In this document: one piece after another, positions 32,161-42,690 of the stretch
Numbering within the stretch: the stretch's first letter is position 1
Layout of the letters: every line of letters starts with the position of its first letter
From: Chara braunii
Lineage: Eukaryota > Streptophyta > Charophyceae > Charales > Characeae
NCBI GenBank assembly: GCA_003427395.1
Contig: BFEA01000527.1
Span: 54,396 to 97,196, forward strand
Length of the DNA stretch: 42,801 nt
Direction: 5' to 3'
Notes under the pieces: model-generated
The model's database searches: none
The model's input: the letters and a program-made list of their open reading frames with translations, nothing else
What the model was told of the DNA's origin: nothing
Made by a program: the position numbers and the translations under genes

Positions 32161-33558
32161 TTCAACAGGTGGCAGTTCTGACAATCCACTCTGTATAAGG
32201 GAGATTATGTGAAAAATTTACCTTTTTTTAAGCACTGGCTTAGGAGTAGACTTAGGCTTACTTATCAGAAGAACGTGATATAAAGATTTATTCTCCAGAC
32301 GTTAATAACTTTAGCTTGGGCATTGACTTGTCGTATGATACAGGTCTTCTTTAAGCGTTTTTATTCAGGATTTGACTAGATTCAACTCGATCCTACAATG
32401 ATCATCTTCTGCTATCATTGATAACAGGTCGGTTGCCGATTCGTCGGTTTACGATTCAACTCCAGTTTCCTCTCGCCAACTCAACCTAAAGACTTTTGCC
32501 CTACGGCTTGAATTGTTTCATTTGAGTTTTCACCCGGACTTTATTGAATAGTCATTTAACAAAGATACTGAGAGCCTTTATTTATGGAAGGTTTGACAAA
32601 GGTTGAAGCTTGTATGACTAAAGTACGGGGTGTGAGGGCAGAGAATGGTTGATGTTGACCTCGTGTAGTGCTTGGACTTTGGTTGAATCTTTGATGTGAT
32701 TGCATGTATATTTGTGATTCGGACTTTGGTTTTGACAGCCTGCGTTTACTTATGTATACCTGGCTGAGAGGAGTCCCACTATGATTGTGAGAAGTGATCG
32801 TCGCATATTATATACTCCTTTATATATGTATTTACATATGTCTTGAGTACTTGCGCAACCCACTTTGACCATGTGCAAGGGTTAAACAGATTGTGCTTTG
32901 AGGGACAAGGGATATTCTCTTTATCCTTTGCTTTTTAGAGTTTTATAGTTGGACGTTGTAGTCCGCACAACCGTGAAAGTCAAACCCCTTGAGTTTTCTC
33001 CAGGCTCTGGATGATGGAGCTGATCTCCAGGGCAATAAGAGGCGATTGCCACCATAGGTACGAACCTTTGTACCACCAACTCTCCGCAGGGTACAGAAGA
33101 GGGTGTGGTTTTCAACCGCACTTGGCGGTTGTCTAGCGTCGAGAGATTAACCCCTCAAAACACGTGTCAGCCGACACTTGAGTGTCGAATGCGACCCTCG
33201 AGATCAACAAGGACCTCATGATTTTGGGTACTACAAAGTATGCATCGTTGTGTCTGCTTGCGTAAGCTTGCATTGCTAGTCGATATGAGGTAGCCCAACG
33301 TCCATGCTATTTTACATTAAGTCTCGCACATGTTGCCAATTCGATTTCCGCGTCGGGAGGTTACGAGATGACTACTGAAGGGACTATGATTGTTTGAGTT
33401 ATTTTGTTTTGTGTCGTTCCGTGTGTGTGTGTGATTGTTTTTAATTTTATGTTCTTACTGTGGTGTAACGTGTGGTAAGTGGGATACATCCTAGTCGACC
33501 GACGACTATTTGCGCTCGGGACTTCAACCCCCCAATGTGTCGGTTCACTTGCGGGCCC

Positions 33559-33565
33559 TATAAAG
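33559..33565 (+). promoter_or_regulatory. Second TATA box candidate in copy B
   Basis: TATAAAG in the context GGGCCCTATAAAGGAGTG, 330 bp before the conserved repeat edge at 33,893. That is a normal distance for an LTR promoter with R-U5 downstream. The corresponding bases in copy D read GATAGAG and in copy A GATTCAG (both reverse-complemented), so only copy B keeps the box. Confidence 0.5.
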
Positions 33566-34080
33566 GAGTGAGACCGCGCGTGCCCCCTATGCTACAATGT
33601 ACGAGAAACGCCCTTGGCTGGTCCACCTCAGCGATTGCAACTGATTAACTTCCGTACTGTAGACTGGTAACTCGGAAGGGATACGCCCACCGAAGGGAGG
33701 TGACAATTCCCGCAAGGTGGAGGTGAGTTATACCATGTGTAGGCCCTATCCTGTCGTAGGGGCTCACGAGAGGTATGGTCGGCGCACTCGGCCAGAGTGG
33801 TTGCGGAAACTCCATTTAAGTATCGTGAGTAGACGAACTCCTGCGTGACGCGGTCGAGAGGTCCCGCACTGTGTAGGACCGATGCGCCCAACGACGACAA
33901 AGCATTTTTTAGAAAAATAATCATTGGGTCGAAGAGAAAGTAAGAACCTAAGGGCATTAAGCAGAACCCAGTGGCGGTCCTGATAGAGAAAAATTAAACA
34001 AAACCATTGAAAAAGGAAAAAGAGATAATAAAGGGACTGGAAGAGGTTGCATCTAGAGGGGGAAGAATTACCCAATAAAA

Positions 34081-35000
34081 AAATCAGATCATGAATGTAG
34101 GGGATGATGACTTCCTCCTACCTACCGAAAGGGAATTTTTTACGAATTATGTCAACGATATAGCAGTGTCTTCTCCTTCAATGACGAAGAGAGGGGCAGG
34201 CTAGACGTTGACATGATTAAGATGACCAAACTATGGACCGTCCCTTACACACCTTGGAGCGACCGTCCCACGAAACATACGCAAAAGAAAGAAGAGGAAC
34301 TCATGAAGTATTTGAACCAAAAGATAACTTCCAATGTTGCTGAGCCAGTTGATGGTTCTTATGCCAGTCACTGATTTTGCTTTTGGAAGATGAGAGGAGG
34401 TTTACACATGATACAAAATCTCCCAAAGTCGAACTCGATAATTGTCCGTATTGCACGCAAATTGCCAAACGTGAACTTGTTGGTTGAATTTTCTGCTGGA
34501 AGAAGTATCTCATTTGTACTCCGGATACAATCAGTTCTTCATATATCCGAATAGTCGACCGATGACTGTCATGCACACTCCCAGGGGCCTAATACAAATA
34601 TGTGTGGTGCCTCAAAGGTGGACAAATGAAGTCGCGGTTGTTGAACACGATATGATAAAAGTTATGGAGGACATCTGTCCGGAAGTTACGTTCTCATACA
34701 TAGATGATAATCTGGTTAAGGAACCAAAGAAGAATGATGAAATTTTGGTAGAAGGTTGGAGTAGGCGATTTGTGTGGGAGCACACGCAAAGAGTGGCAAA
34801 AATGCTCGAGAGATTGGCCACGTACAATTTGACTGTTAGTGGGCCAAAGTCGTTCACGTTCCAGAAAGATGTGAGAATTCTTGGTTTCAAATGCTTTATA
34901 GAGGGAAGAAGTACAGACCCCAAAAAGATAGATAAAATCTTAAACTAACGGATGTCCTTGGAAATAGTTGGAGAGGTGATGAGCTTCCTCAGGGTTTGTG
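34081..35000 (+). pseudogene. pol (RT): Reverse transcriptase of a second Ty3/gypsy lineage, broken
   Basis: The N-terminal part (34,261 to about 34,500) is in one frame with a stop at 34,372: ELMKYLNQKITSNVAEP, then GSYAS, GGLHMIQNLPKS and VEFSAGRS. A frameshift near 34,500 moves to the frame of 34,484-34,948: YSGYNQFFIYPNSRPMTV, MHTPRGLIQICVVPQRWTNE, and the catalytic box YIDD at 34,697-34,708, which is intact. After a stop at 34,946 the thumb continues (VMSFLRVCGFWWVLIPRF). The sequence differs clearly from the chromovirus RT, so this is a separate lineage. No Gag lies between copy B and this RT. Confidence 0.88.
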
Positions 35001-35129
35001 GATTCTGGTGGGTCCTTATACCAAGGTTTGTCAGGATCGTTGAACTCTTGGGAGAGATGGTTCTGCAAGAAGCTAGTCTAGCATGGTCGGACATGAGAGA
35101 AAAAGGAGCACAGACACTTCAAGATAAGC

Positions 35130-35560
35130 TAAAAAATGCGAAAGTTGCATTGGGAGTGCCCTACTTTGACGATGAATTAGGGAGACCCTTCATCCTCGAG
35201 GCTGATGGTGACCCCACAACACTAGAGAAGTGTTAGCGCAACGAGATGAAAGTGGCAAAAAATGACCGCTTAGATTTCAAAGTCGCACCCTTAACTTGGT
35301 TGAGCGAGGTTGCGTCTAGTTTAGGAAAAAAGTCTTATCTATCCTGCATTGTTTGAGAGTGTTTAGACATTATATCATGGGACAAAGGTTCATCCTTATG
35401 ACGGATTCGGCAACAACAATATGAACCATCAAGCGACATCAACCGATTCATGCCAAGGTGAGTAGATGAATAACTCATATATGAACGTATAGTTCCATAC
35501 TAAAAAAATATCTTTTTGACAAGAACCGGGTTGATGGGCTAAGTCGAGTGGATTGAGGTT
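35130..35560 (+). pseudogene. pol (RH): RNase H of the second element, broken
   Basis: Opens with GVPYFDDELGRPFILEADGD (catalytic Asp region, about 35,157-35,215) before a stop at 35,234. Later pieces in shifted frames read GQRFILMTDSATT (about 35,378) and KNRVDGLSRVD (about 35,520), the usual end of Ty3/gypsy RNase H. Confidence 0.75.
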
Positions 35561-36060
35561 CGGTAAATGAGGAAACCTTCAAGGAGACGCCCTTCGTCAA
35601 TAAATTTCTTATGGGAGATGACGATGGAGGGTTACCTCCGACTCCTAACTGTTAAATGACTCCAGCCTTAACTATTAGAGGAGAAGACTGTTGGGGGAAG
35701 AAGAAAAATCCTTACCTTTAGTACCTCTTGACTCAAGAGGACAAAGAGGAGGAATGGTATGTAATGGTAGAGAAAGTTGTCGCTGCCCACGAGCTGGCTG
35801 AAAGTTCGCGAATGGAAGAACAACTACTGAATGAGAACGAGGATGAATTAGATGGTGAGGAGCAAGGTGAAAATTTAGAAATAAAATTAACGAAATAAGA
35901 ATATGAAGCGAAGTATAAAAGAATTGATGTAGTGATGAGTAATAATCAGTTGGATTAGTTTTACCTTGAGAAGACTATAAGAACCTTCAGACTACGAAGA
36001 TGTCACATTTTTGTAGATGCAAAAGATGAGTTGCCGTCGCTGAGAGTAATGTGCGATAGA
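35561..36060 (+). pseudogene. Acidic linker between RNase H and integrase
   Basis: A Glu/Asp-rich region can be read across several stops: EDKEEEWYVMVEKVV and RMEEQLLNENEDELDGEEQG (about 35,740-35,870), then KDELPSLRVMCDR leading into the integrase zinc domain. It has no catalytic motif. Acidic linkers at this place occur in some Ty3/gypsy polyproteins. Confidence 0.55.
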
Positions 36061-37440
36061 TAAAACCAGTTAGAGGTGATCGTTGCTATGCATGAAGGTT
36101 TGACAGGGGGTCATAGGGGTGTTGATATGACACACTATAAAGTGTCTAAGATATACTACCGGGATGGTCTCATGGATATGGTTATGAGATACTTTGTGAA
36201 GCCTGTAAGAAAAAGTCATTTACGAGATTGATTGAACCCTTGTACCCCATTGTTCTTTTTGAACTTGGTAATACTGTCCACCTTGATCTGATCACTATGT
36301 TACCTGGTAAGGATGAAATTAAATATATATTGAATATGAGAGATAATATATCTGGTTATGTTGAGGCGAGAGAAGGTTAACAACAGTCGTATTTTTCATC
36401 ACCACTTCAGGACACTCTTCACCAATTTATGATGCAGCCTGCCTAAACAGGTGGTTTTTATAGTCTTCAGACCTTTCACCACTTCAGAACGCCCTTCACC
36501 ACTTCAGGATGCTACCTGCCTAAATAGGTGGTTTTCAGGGTCTTCGGACCTTTCACCACTTCAGGATCATTCATGATTTCTAGACTGCCAAAAACTCTCA
36601 CTTCACCACTTCAAGATGCAACCTGCCTAAACAGGTGGTTTTCATGGTCTTCGGACCTTTCACCACTTTGGGACCATTCATGATTTTCAGACTGCCAAAA
36701 ACTCTCACTTCATAATTTTCATTCCTGAATTTTCAGCTACCCGTTAACCGCTTGTGGTTGAGGCTAAGGCCATTTGAAGAAAAACTACAAAGGTAGTAGC
36801 AGACTGGATTGAAGAGATTTACTTGAGGTACCCTTTCATACGTGAGTTCGTGATTGATAAAGGATCAGAGTTGAATAACGAGATGGTAAAAAAATTTATG
36901 TTTAGACTTGGGGTCAGAATCAGGTTTGTGACACCATATCATCTTCAGACTAACGCACAAGTTGAAAGTGGTCACATGACACTAAAGAATGCGATATCGA
37001 AATGGTGCTAAGGTGACTTTAGGAACTGGGCATGTTTCTTGAGAGCGATTGTCTATGCTGACAATGTGATTGTCAAACGGACTACAGGTTATGCACCTAT
37101 CACACTCTGGTACGGTTGGTATGCTACTTCTCCCATTGAGAACCCAGTTGAAACCTGGATCCATAAGCTGCAGAGAGAGTCATACTCCACGAAAGAGTTG
37201 GTGAGACTGAGGGTCAGACAAATCAAGGAAGTAGATGAGGTCATAATCGAAGCTAGAAAGCGGATGTCAAACAACATGTCATTTGATCAGACGAGGTGGA
37301 ACAACAAGAGGTATATCAGAAAGGAAAGACTCTTGGTCGAGGACATTGTACTTTTGCATGATACGTTTTTGGAGACACAGTAGACCAAGAGGTTGGAGGT
37401 CAGGTGGATGAGATTATTCAGGATCATCTGAGAGAGACAA
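36061..37440 (+). pseudogene. pol (IN): Integrase of the second element, split by an insertion
   Basis: The zinc domain has MHEGLTGGHRG (two His, about 36,090-36,120), and after a one-base shift LCEACKK (CXXC, about 36,192-36,212). The first catalytic Asp is in VHLDLITM (36,285). The coding line then reaches SGYVEA and is cut by a 389-bp insertion (36,368-36,756). It resumes after the insertion. The second Asp is in VIDKGSELNNE (36,856) and the Glu in AQVESGH (36,964), followed by TTGYAPITLWYG and the C-terminal LLVEDIVLLHDTFLETQ, with stops at 37,009 and 37,381. Catalytic residues survive in the DNA, but the gene is dead. Confidence 0.85.
36368..36756. mobile_element. 389-bp MITE-like insertion with 8-bp target duplication
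   Basis: It sits exactly inside integrase codons. GTTGAGGC occurs at both borders (36,360-36,367 and 36,757-36,764), the mark of a target-site duplication. Seven bases inside each border lies an inverted pair, GGTTAAC (36,375-36,381) and GTTAACC (36,743-36,749). The interior is made of three units starting GATGC (36,431, 36,508, 36,615), each with CCTGCCTAAACAGGTGG and repeated TTCACCACTTCAGG words. No protein is encoded. Duplication length and inverted ends suggest a non-autonomous DNA transposon; the superfamily cannot be fixed by eye. Confidence 0.75.
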
Positions 37441-37589
37441 GGCTTATGACCTGAATGAGATGAACGGTACAAAATCCTTTCGTATAGTATCCGACTCCAG
37501 ACTTCGAATATTCATACTCATAAATGCAAATTTGATTCCGAGTTCGGGCAGAATGCTGAGGCAAGGCCAATGAACCGTCTAGCATCGGC

Positions 37590-38035
37590 CTGGACAAGTT
37601 GGGTAGTGGTCAATATGCCTCCGACATTGGTTGGGACAAAACCGGTGTGCCGCCAATCTTGGATTATGATAGATGCGTTGGGCTGTGACTTGTATGTCGC
37701 CAACTTCGGATGTGCTGGGTCGTAGTTTGTGTGCCGCCAACTTCGGATTATGATGGATGTGTTGGGTGGTGACTCGTATGCTGCCAACTTCGGATTATGA
37801 TGGATATGCTGGGTCATGGCTTGTAATATGCCGCCAACTTTGGATGTGCTGGTTCATGACTCGTATGCCGCCAACTTCGCATTGCAATGGATATATTGGT
37901 CGTGGCTCGTATACCGCCAGCTTCTGACTACGATGAATGCGTTGGGTCGTGGCCCGTGTGCCGCCCGCTTCGGATGATGACAACATGCTGGGACGTGGCC
38001 CGTGTGCCGCCAACTATGGATTATGATAACCGTCG
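37590..38035. repeat. 47-bp minisatellite, about nine units
   Basis: The word CGCCAACTTCGG recurs with steps of 47, 37, 47, 50, 37, 46, 47 and 46 bp (from 37,651 to 38,008). The 37-bp units lack the ATTATGATGG part. The consensus idea is CGCCAACTTCGGATTATGATGG, then a TGTTGGGTCGTGGCTCGTGTG-like remainder. The open frames on both strands across it do not keep a common product. It begins about 150 bp after the integrase end. Confidence 0.9.
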
Positions 38036-39669
38036 TCGGCTTGATATGATTATGAACGATTATTCTTTTCGGTTGGCGGAACTGATACGAGCAAGCTTTG
38101 ACGGCTCGGCTCTCAGAGGTTGACTCATATTGTTTACCAAACCTAGGTGGTCCGAAGGATTTATTGGCCAACATTTAGTGGTGGACTCATGTGTCTACCG
38201 GACCTAGATTGACCACAGTTTTGTTGTGACTGTGAGTTAAAATTTAAATTTCATTTCCTTGTATTGTATCTGGTTTGTTACGTGTCGAGTCATAGGGACA
38301 TACTTGGGGGGATTGGGAACCAGTTTATGAGATTTTAGTTCTTGCCAGGTTGTATTTTATTGGTTTGAATCACGTTGTGGTAATGTGGAATAAACGGTCG
38401 TGGGATGAAGTAAAAATATGTTTTTCTTCCCCTCATAACTTAGTGTTCGATTGATGAAGCAACCTTCTCATACGAATGCGTAAGGAGGATTGCCTAGCGT
38501 CATTTGACATTGGTTGACTGATTATGTTTGAAAGGGTGTGATGTTTGACCAAGTCAAGCGTTTCAATGACGAGGGGCTCAACATCATCGTTGATGGGGTT
38601 CCCTCTTCATGTTGGGCCTTCACGACTCAGCATCACTAGGCTCTGAACAGATAAACAATCAGCAGAGTGTCATAGATGGGATGATCTTTTCGACTCTTTG
38701 TGGTCGACGCGAAGATCACCAAGCATCACAATGGACTGAAGATTGTTTGCATTCTTTGCAATGGTTGGTGTGTTCCTACTACAGCCGCCGGATTTTCACA
38801 ACGGTTCACCGACGAGGGTCTAACATCAGTGACATTCACTGTGGTGTTAGCACTTAGAACCGTCGTGAAGGGGCAAGGAGTTTCGACTGTGCCTCTTGTA
38901 TAAGAGATGATTCCCTAAAGCAGGATTTCACAGGTTCCGAGGCTAGCTGGGTTAACGGAGCGTCCAAGTCATCGTGGTTGACAACTTCGAACGCTCATGT
39001 GGTTAGTCGTTATCGGGTCGCCGCGTGGCGATCTGATCCGCCTGCTGGAAAGGAAGTAGGCATCCTGATCCTCTCCCAGTCAAAATTCGAGAATTGGCTG
39101 ATCTAGGTGGCAAACTGCTACTGTCACTCTAATTGGGGTGCCTCCCGGGAGCCGTGTCTCCAGAGACATTCCCTTGGCATTGAACCAAACCAGGTATCCA
39201 CAGCCCAACTGGTGACAGAGTCGTAGGGACTACGGCCTCGTAGCCCACTGTTGTTAAGCTTAAATTGTGGACTTTCTCTGACTCACCAGTACGGTCTGGT
39301 TGAGAGTTTGTTGGCTCCCCGGATGTTTAGCAAGGAGTCGGGATGACGAAAAAACTCAAGCGAGAAAACGGTTTTTCTAATGTCGACTCGGAGCATCCGG
39401 ACCGTGGGTCTGCACTCATCAGAGTGAGGGTTTCACAAAGGGGTATGCGGGACCTCGTTAGCTGTTCTGAGCAAGGGCTTAGAGGGTTGTTGGACCACCA
39501 TGACTGAGAATCGAGACTGACTTTGCTTTGCTTACCGGTTGGGTCATCGGGGGAGCCCACCAGGTGAGGCATAGACACTCTCGGAAGGCCTAAGGGTAAG
39601 ACTCTGAAGGTGAATGAGGAAGGGGTGTTGGCAAAGGTTTTTAGGAGAGACCCTTTTCTCATTTTTTTA
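38036..39669. other. Unassigned stretch after the minisatellite
   Basis: A ~60-bp imperfect duplication (GACTCAT...ACCAAACCTAGG and GACTCAT...ACCGGACCTAGA) lies near 38,121 and 38,183. The frame at 38,700-38,903 (VDAKITKHHNGLKIV...) and an upstream piece (QVKRFNDEGLNIIVDG, about 38,550) read like coding text with decay, but I cannot assign them. The rest holds nothing I can name. Confidence 0.4.
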
Positions 39670-39916
39670 AAATTGTACGACTTGACTTTTGTTTTACAGG
39701 TACCCCGCAGTCAGATGAAGACAACGGGGTTTGGTATGACCCGATAGTGAGCGACTCAGAGCCGACACACAAAGAGAAAGAAGTTTGGTATGTTCCCCCT
39801 TTATGAGAAAGACTTTGGTCAAGATGATCTGGATCGTCTTGAGTTTGATGATTCGTCTTATATCCACTCGTGGTTGGGCTGTGATTGGCATACTTACGAG
39901 GACTTTGTCGATTGAT
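39670..39916 (+). pseudogene. Possible decayed exon of unknown function
   Basis: A pyrimidine-rich stretch ending in TTTTGTTTTACAG (about 39,687-39,700) resembles a 3' splice site. After it one frame reads GTPQSDEDNGVWYDPIVSDS and then EVWYVPP, followed by a stop. With a one-base shift the text continues DFGQDDLDRLEFDDSSYIHS and ends at WHTYEDFVD. The acidic, aromatic-rich composition is unlike the flanks. No family is recognised, and it could also be a fragment of retroelement protein. Confidence 0.3.
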
Positions 39917-40722
39917 GATGCTGCGATAGACTGATCCGCTAAGTACTGTGTTGGGAGTAGAGAGACTGCATGGATGAGATGCACAGGTGGGACTGAGACT
40001 TGGATTGCTAGGTCAGACCTCACGAGGAGTTTGGTATAAGATTGGGACTAATTCGATGCTGCAAGGAAACGGGATTGGTAACGTGATTAGGCTGCGTGAG
40101 CTGCTATAATTTCAACCAGTTGTGAGATGACGTTTGTATGCGGTGATTGTACCATGCAAAACTCACGAGACTAATCCTTCTTTGATGTTGATGGTGGTTT
40201 GGACTAGATGTCCATGCCGTATTGTGCGAGCACTCGAACCCTTCCGGGCGAGTACCCATCATGATTTTATTTTATTTTATATAACACCTTTGTGTACTAG
40301 GTAGCACACGAGCCCGCATAACTCAAGCTGACATATGAAAAATAGCTCGAGCATGATGCACAAACGTGGTCCAGTGACGTTGCTTGATGGACGACGGACG
40401 GACGTGATATACGTGGCAGCGGTGGTGGCGCAGGGCGAGGTGGCTGTGGTAGGACGACGAGTTGGCGAGGGTGAGGCTGAGCAGAGGAAGGAGGCTATGG
40501 CGATTGGTACAGTCGGGAAGGAGGTTCGAAGCACGCAAGTGGAACACCATAATGTTGCTCATACTTGAATGCATAATATGCCATCCTTCCTTGTGATGGC
40601 GTGCGCTCGCGTCAGTTGTCCAGGCGGCGACACAACCTTACCCCTTCCTATTTTTCCTCCTCTTGCTCTTCCCTCTTCGGCCTCTCCCTCTCTCGCGTCA
40701 CGTCGATCAGTTGATCATCCGT
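39917..40722. other. Unassigned spacer before copy D
   Basis: It contains a TTTTATTTTATTTTAT run (about 40,264-40,279) and C/T-rich sequence next to the edge of copy D. The frame at 40,335-40,568 (77 residues) shows no motif, and I do not support it as a gene. Confidence 0.45.
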
Positions 40723-42190
40723 TGTCGAGCGCATCGGTCCCGTGTAGGGCGGGATCCTCCCGGCTGCGTCACGCAGGAGTTGGTCTACTCGCGATTCACA
40801 AGGAGCTTTCGCAAGCTACTCCGCCCGAGTGCGCCAGCCATACCTCTCATGAGCCCCTACGACAGGATAGGGCCAACGCGAGGTACAACTTTACCTCCAC
40901 CTGCGGGAGCTGTCACCTCCCTTCAGTGGGCGTATCCCCGCCGAGCTACTAGTCCACAGTACGAAAGCTAATCAGTTGCAATCGTAGAGGTGGACCAGCC
41001 GAGGGCGTTTCTCGTTCGTTGTAGCATAGGGGGTACGAGCGGTCACACGCCTCTATCGGACCCGCACGCGAACCAACGCACTAGGGGGCTGAAGTCCCAA
41101 GCGCGACTCATCGTCGGTCGACTGGGACGCATCCCACTCACCACACGTTACACCACTTTTGAAACATAAAAATAAAACACACCCACACGCACAGAACGAC
41201 ACAATACAAAATATCACAACAATACTCCTAGTCCTTTTTTAGTCATCCCATAACCTTCCTACTAGGAAAATCGGATAGGCGACACGCCCGAGACTTAGTA
41301 TAAAATCGCACGAACGCATGGTCTTCCCACATTGACTAGCACTAGGGGGCTGAAGTCCCAAGCGAGACTCGTTGTCGATCGACTAGGACGCATCCCACTC
41401 ACCACACGTTACACCACTATTGAAACATAAAAATAAAACACACACACACACAGAAATGACACAATACAAAATAACACAACAACACTCCTAGTCCATTTTG
41501 TAGTCATCCCATAACCTTCCTACGCGGAAAATCGGATAGGCGACACGAACGAGACTTAGTATAGAATCGCACGGACGCAGGGTCTTCCCACATCGACTAA
41601 CAATGCATGCTTACGCAAGCGGTCGCAATGATGACGTACTATGTAGTACCTATAATCATGACGTTCTCGATAATCTCGAGGCTCGCGTTCGACACTCAAG
41701 TGTCGACTAACACGTGCCTTTAGGGGTTAATCTCTCGATGTTGGACAACCTTTAAGTGCGGTTGAGAACCACACCCTCTTCTGCACCCTACGGAGAGTGG
41801 GTGGTACACAAGTTCATACTTGTGGTGACAATCGTTTCTTATTGCCCTGGAGACTAGCTCCATCATCCAGGGTCTGGAGAGGACTCTAGGGGTTTGACTT
41901 TGATAATTGTCACATACTACAACGTCCAACTATAAAATTCTAAAAAAAACAAGGGATAAAAGGGGATCTCCCTTTTTCTCTCAAAACATAATTTGCTTAA
42001 CCTTTACGCACGGTCACAATCGGTCGCGCGAACACCCAACGCGTATGTATGTACATATATATAGAGAGTTATAAATATGTGACGATCAGTTCTCACAATC
42101 ACAGTGAGACTCCTCCCAACCATATATATGTATGTGATCGCAGACAGTCATATCCAACGTCCGAACCACCAAACATATCTGCAATCAGGG
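40723..42190 (-). repeat. Copy D of the long repeat (partial)
   Basis: The reverse complement follows copy B from its 33,893 edge back to about 32,690. Landmarks include GAGCGCATCGGTCC at the edge, AGCCCCTACGACAGGATAGG, CGACACTCAAGTGTCG, the phrase ACCACACCCTCTTCTGCACCCT, and ACGTCCGAACCACCAAACAT near 42,155. Past 42,190 the match stops abruptly. It begins with TG (TGTCGAGC), as LTR ends do when read from this side. It contains an internal 261-bp duplication absent from copy B. Confidence 0.85.
41078..41599. repeat. 261-bp tandem duplication inside copy D
   Basis: GCACTAGGGGGCTGAAGTCC starts both units, at 41,078 and 41,339, and they stay closely similar to about 41,599. The differences are a few substitutions and a shorter CACA run in the second unit. 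Copy B has a single unit at the matching place, so the duplication is specific to copy D. Confidence 0.95.
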
Positions 42191-42197
42191 TCACCAG

Positions 42198-42241
42198 CCC
42201 GTACGTACGGAGGTCCTCGGGCAGACCTCCGTACATACGGG
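42198..42241. repeat. 17-bp hairpin
   Basis: CCCGTACGTACGGAGGT (42,198-42,214) pairs with ACCTCCGTACATACGGG (42,225-42,241) at 16 of 17 positions around a 10-base loop. It lies just where the match to copy B ends, and a second small hairpin GTTCGG/CCGAAC follows at about 42,243-42,270. Confidence 0.9.
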
Positions 42242-42360
42242 CGTTCGGGGTCCTTTACGGGCTCCGAACCCGACGGCGTTCGGCCCTCGCCAAAATATGT
42301 TTTGGGCCCTAAAAACAATTATTTTTTTTCTGACGTTTTTTTTTGTGATTTCTCTATGAC

Positions 42361-42650
42361 GTGAGGTACATGCCTGTAAAGTTTCAAGTCATTTGGCTAA
42401 GCCAAATAAGAATGAAAAATCGCTAAAGATAGCGGTGTGAAAACGTGCTCGCCCACGTATTTTTTCACTTTTTACTTTTTGTTTTCACTTTAGTTCGGAG
42501 TCTAAACAATTTTATTATTTTTTGAAACCTTTTTAGTGGGTTTTGAATTATGTGAAGTACACATCTGTAAATTTTCAGGGCATTGAGCTATGCCAAAACA
42601 AAATGAAAAATTGCCAAAGATGGCGGTGTTGAAAACATGCTCGAGCAGTC
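42361..42650. repeat. 191-bp tandem repeat, about 1.5 units
   Basis: GTGAGGTACATGCCTGTAAA (42,361) and GTGAAGTACACATCTGTAAA (42,552) start the two units. Shared later words are GAATGAAAAATCGC/AAATGAAAAATTGCC, AAAGATRGCGGTGT and GAAAACRTGCTCG. Confidence 0.88.
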
Positions 42651-42652
42651 AC

Positions 42653-42654
<2 letters not shown>

Positions 42655-42688
<34 letters not shown>
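42655..42688. repeat. Poly-T tract
   Basis: Run of 34 T. The remainder of the window to 42,801 is AT-rich, with one ambiguous base at 42,793 and no visible feature. Confidence 0.95.

Positions 42689-42690
<2 letters not shown>

Larger units (their letters stand above)
30070..33893 (+). repeat. Copy B of the long non-coding repeat (candidate very long LTR or LTR plus leader)
   Basis: This is the best preserved copy, directly upstream of the second Pol remnant and in the same direction. In order: a promoter-like block with TATAAAA (30,070-30,345); the hairpin array (30,600-31,330); five ~120-bp repeat units (31,600-32,160); a less structured part; and a block with a second TATAAAG (33,559) that ends near 33,893 at CGATGCGCCCAACG. 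Copies A and D share the 33,893 edge, in inverted orientation. If it is one LTR it would be ~3.8 kb or longer; alternatively it joins an LTR and an untranslated leader. No open frame is conserved among copies. Confidence 0.7.

Noticed and set aside
37518-38174. Frames over the 47-bp minisatellite as a repeat protein
   Set aside because: Unit length is not a multiple of three, and the 37-bp variants change the frame, so no product is maintained.
33894-40722. DIRS-type element, because inverted repeats surround an RT
   Set aside because: The Pol has a DDE integrase with HHCC zinc finger in normal Ty3/gypsy order and no tyrosine recombinase.
30070-42190. Copies B and D as the two LTRs of the second Pol element
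   Set aside because: They are in opposite orientation, and LTRs of one insertion must be direct repeats.
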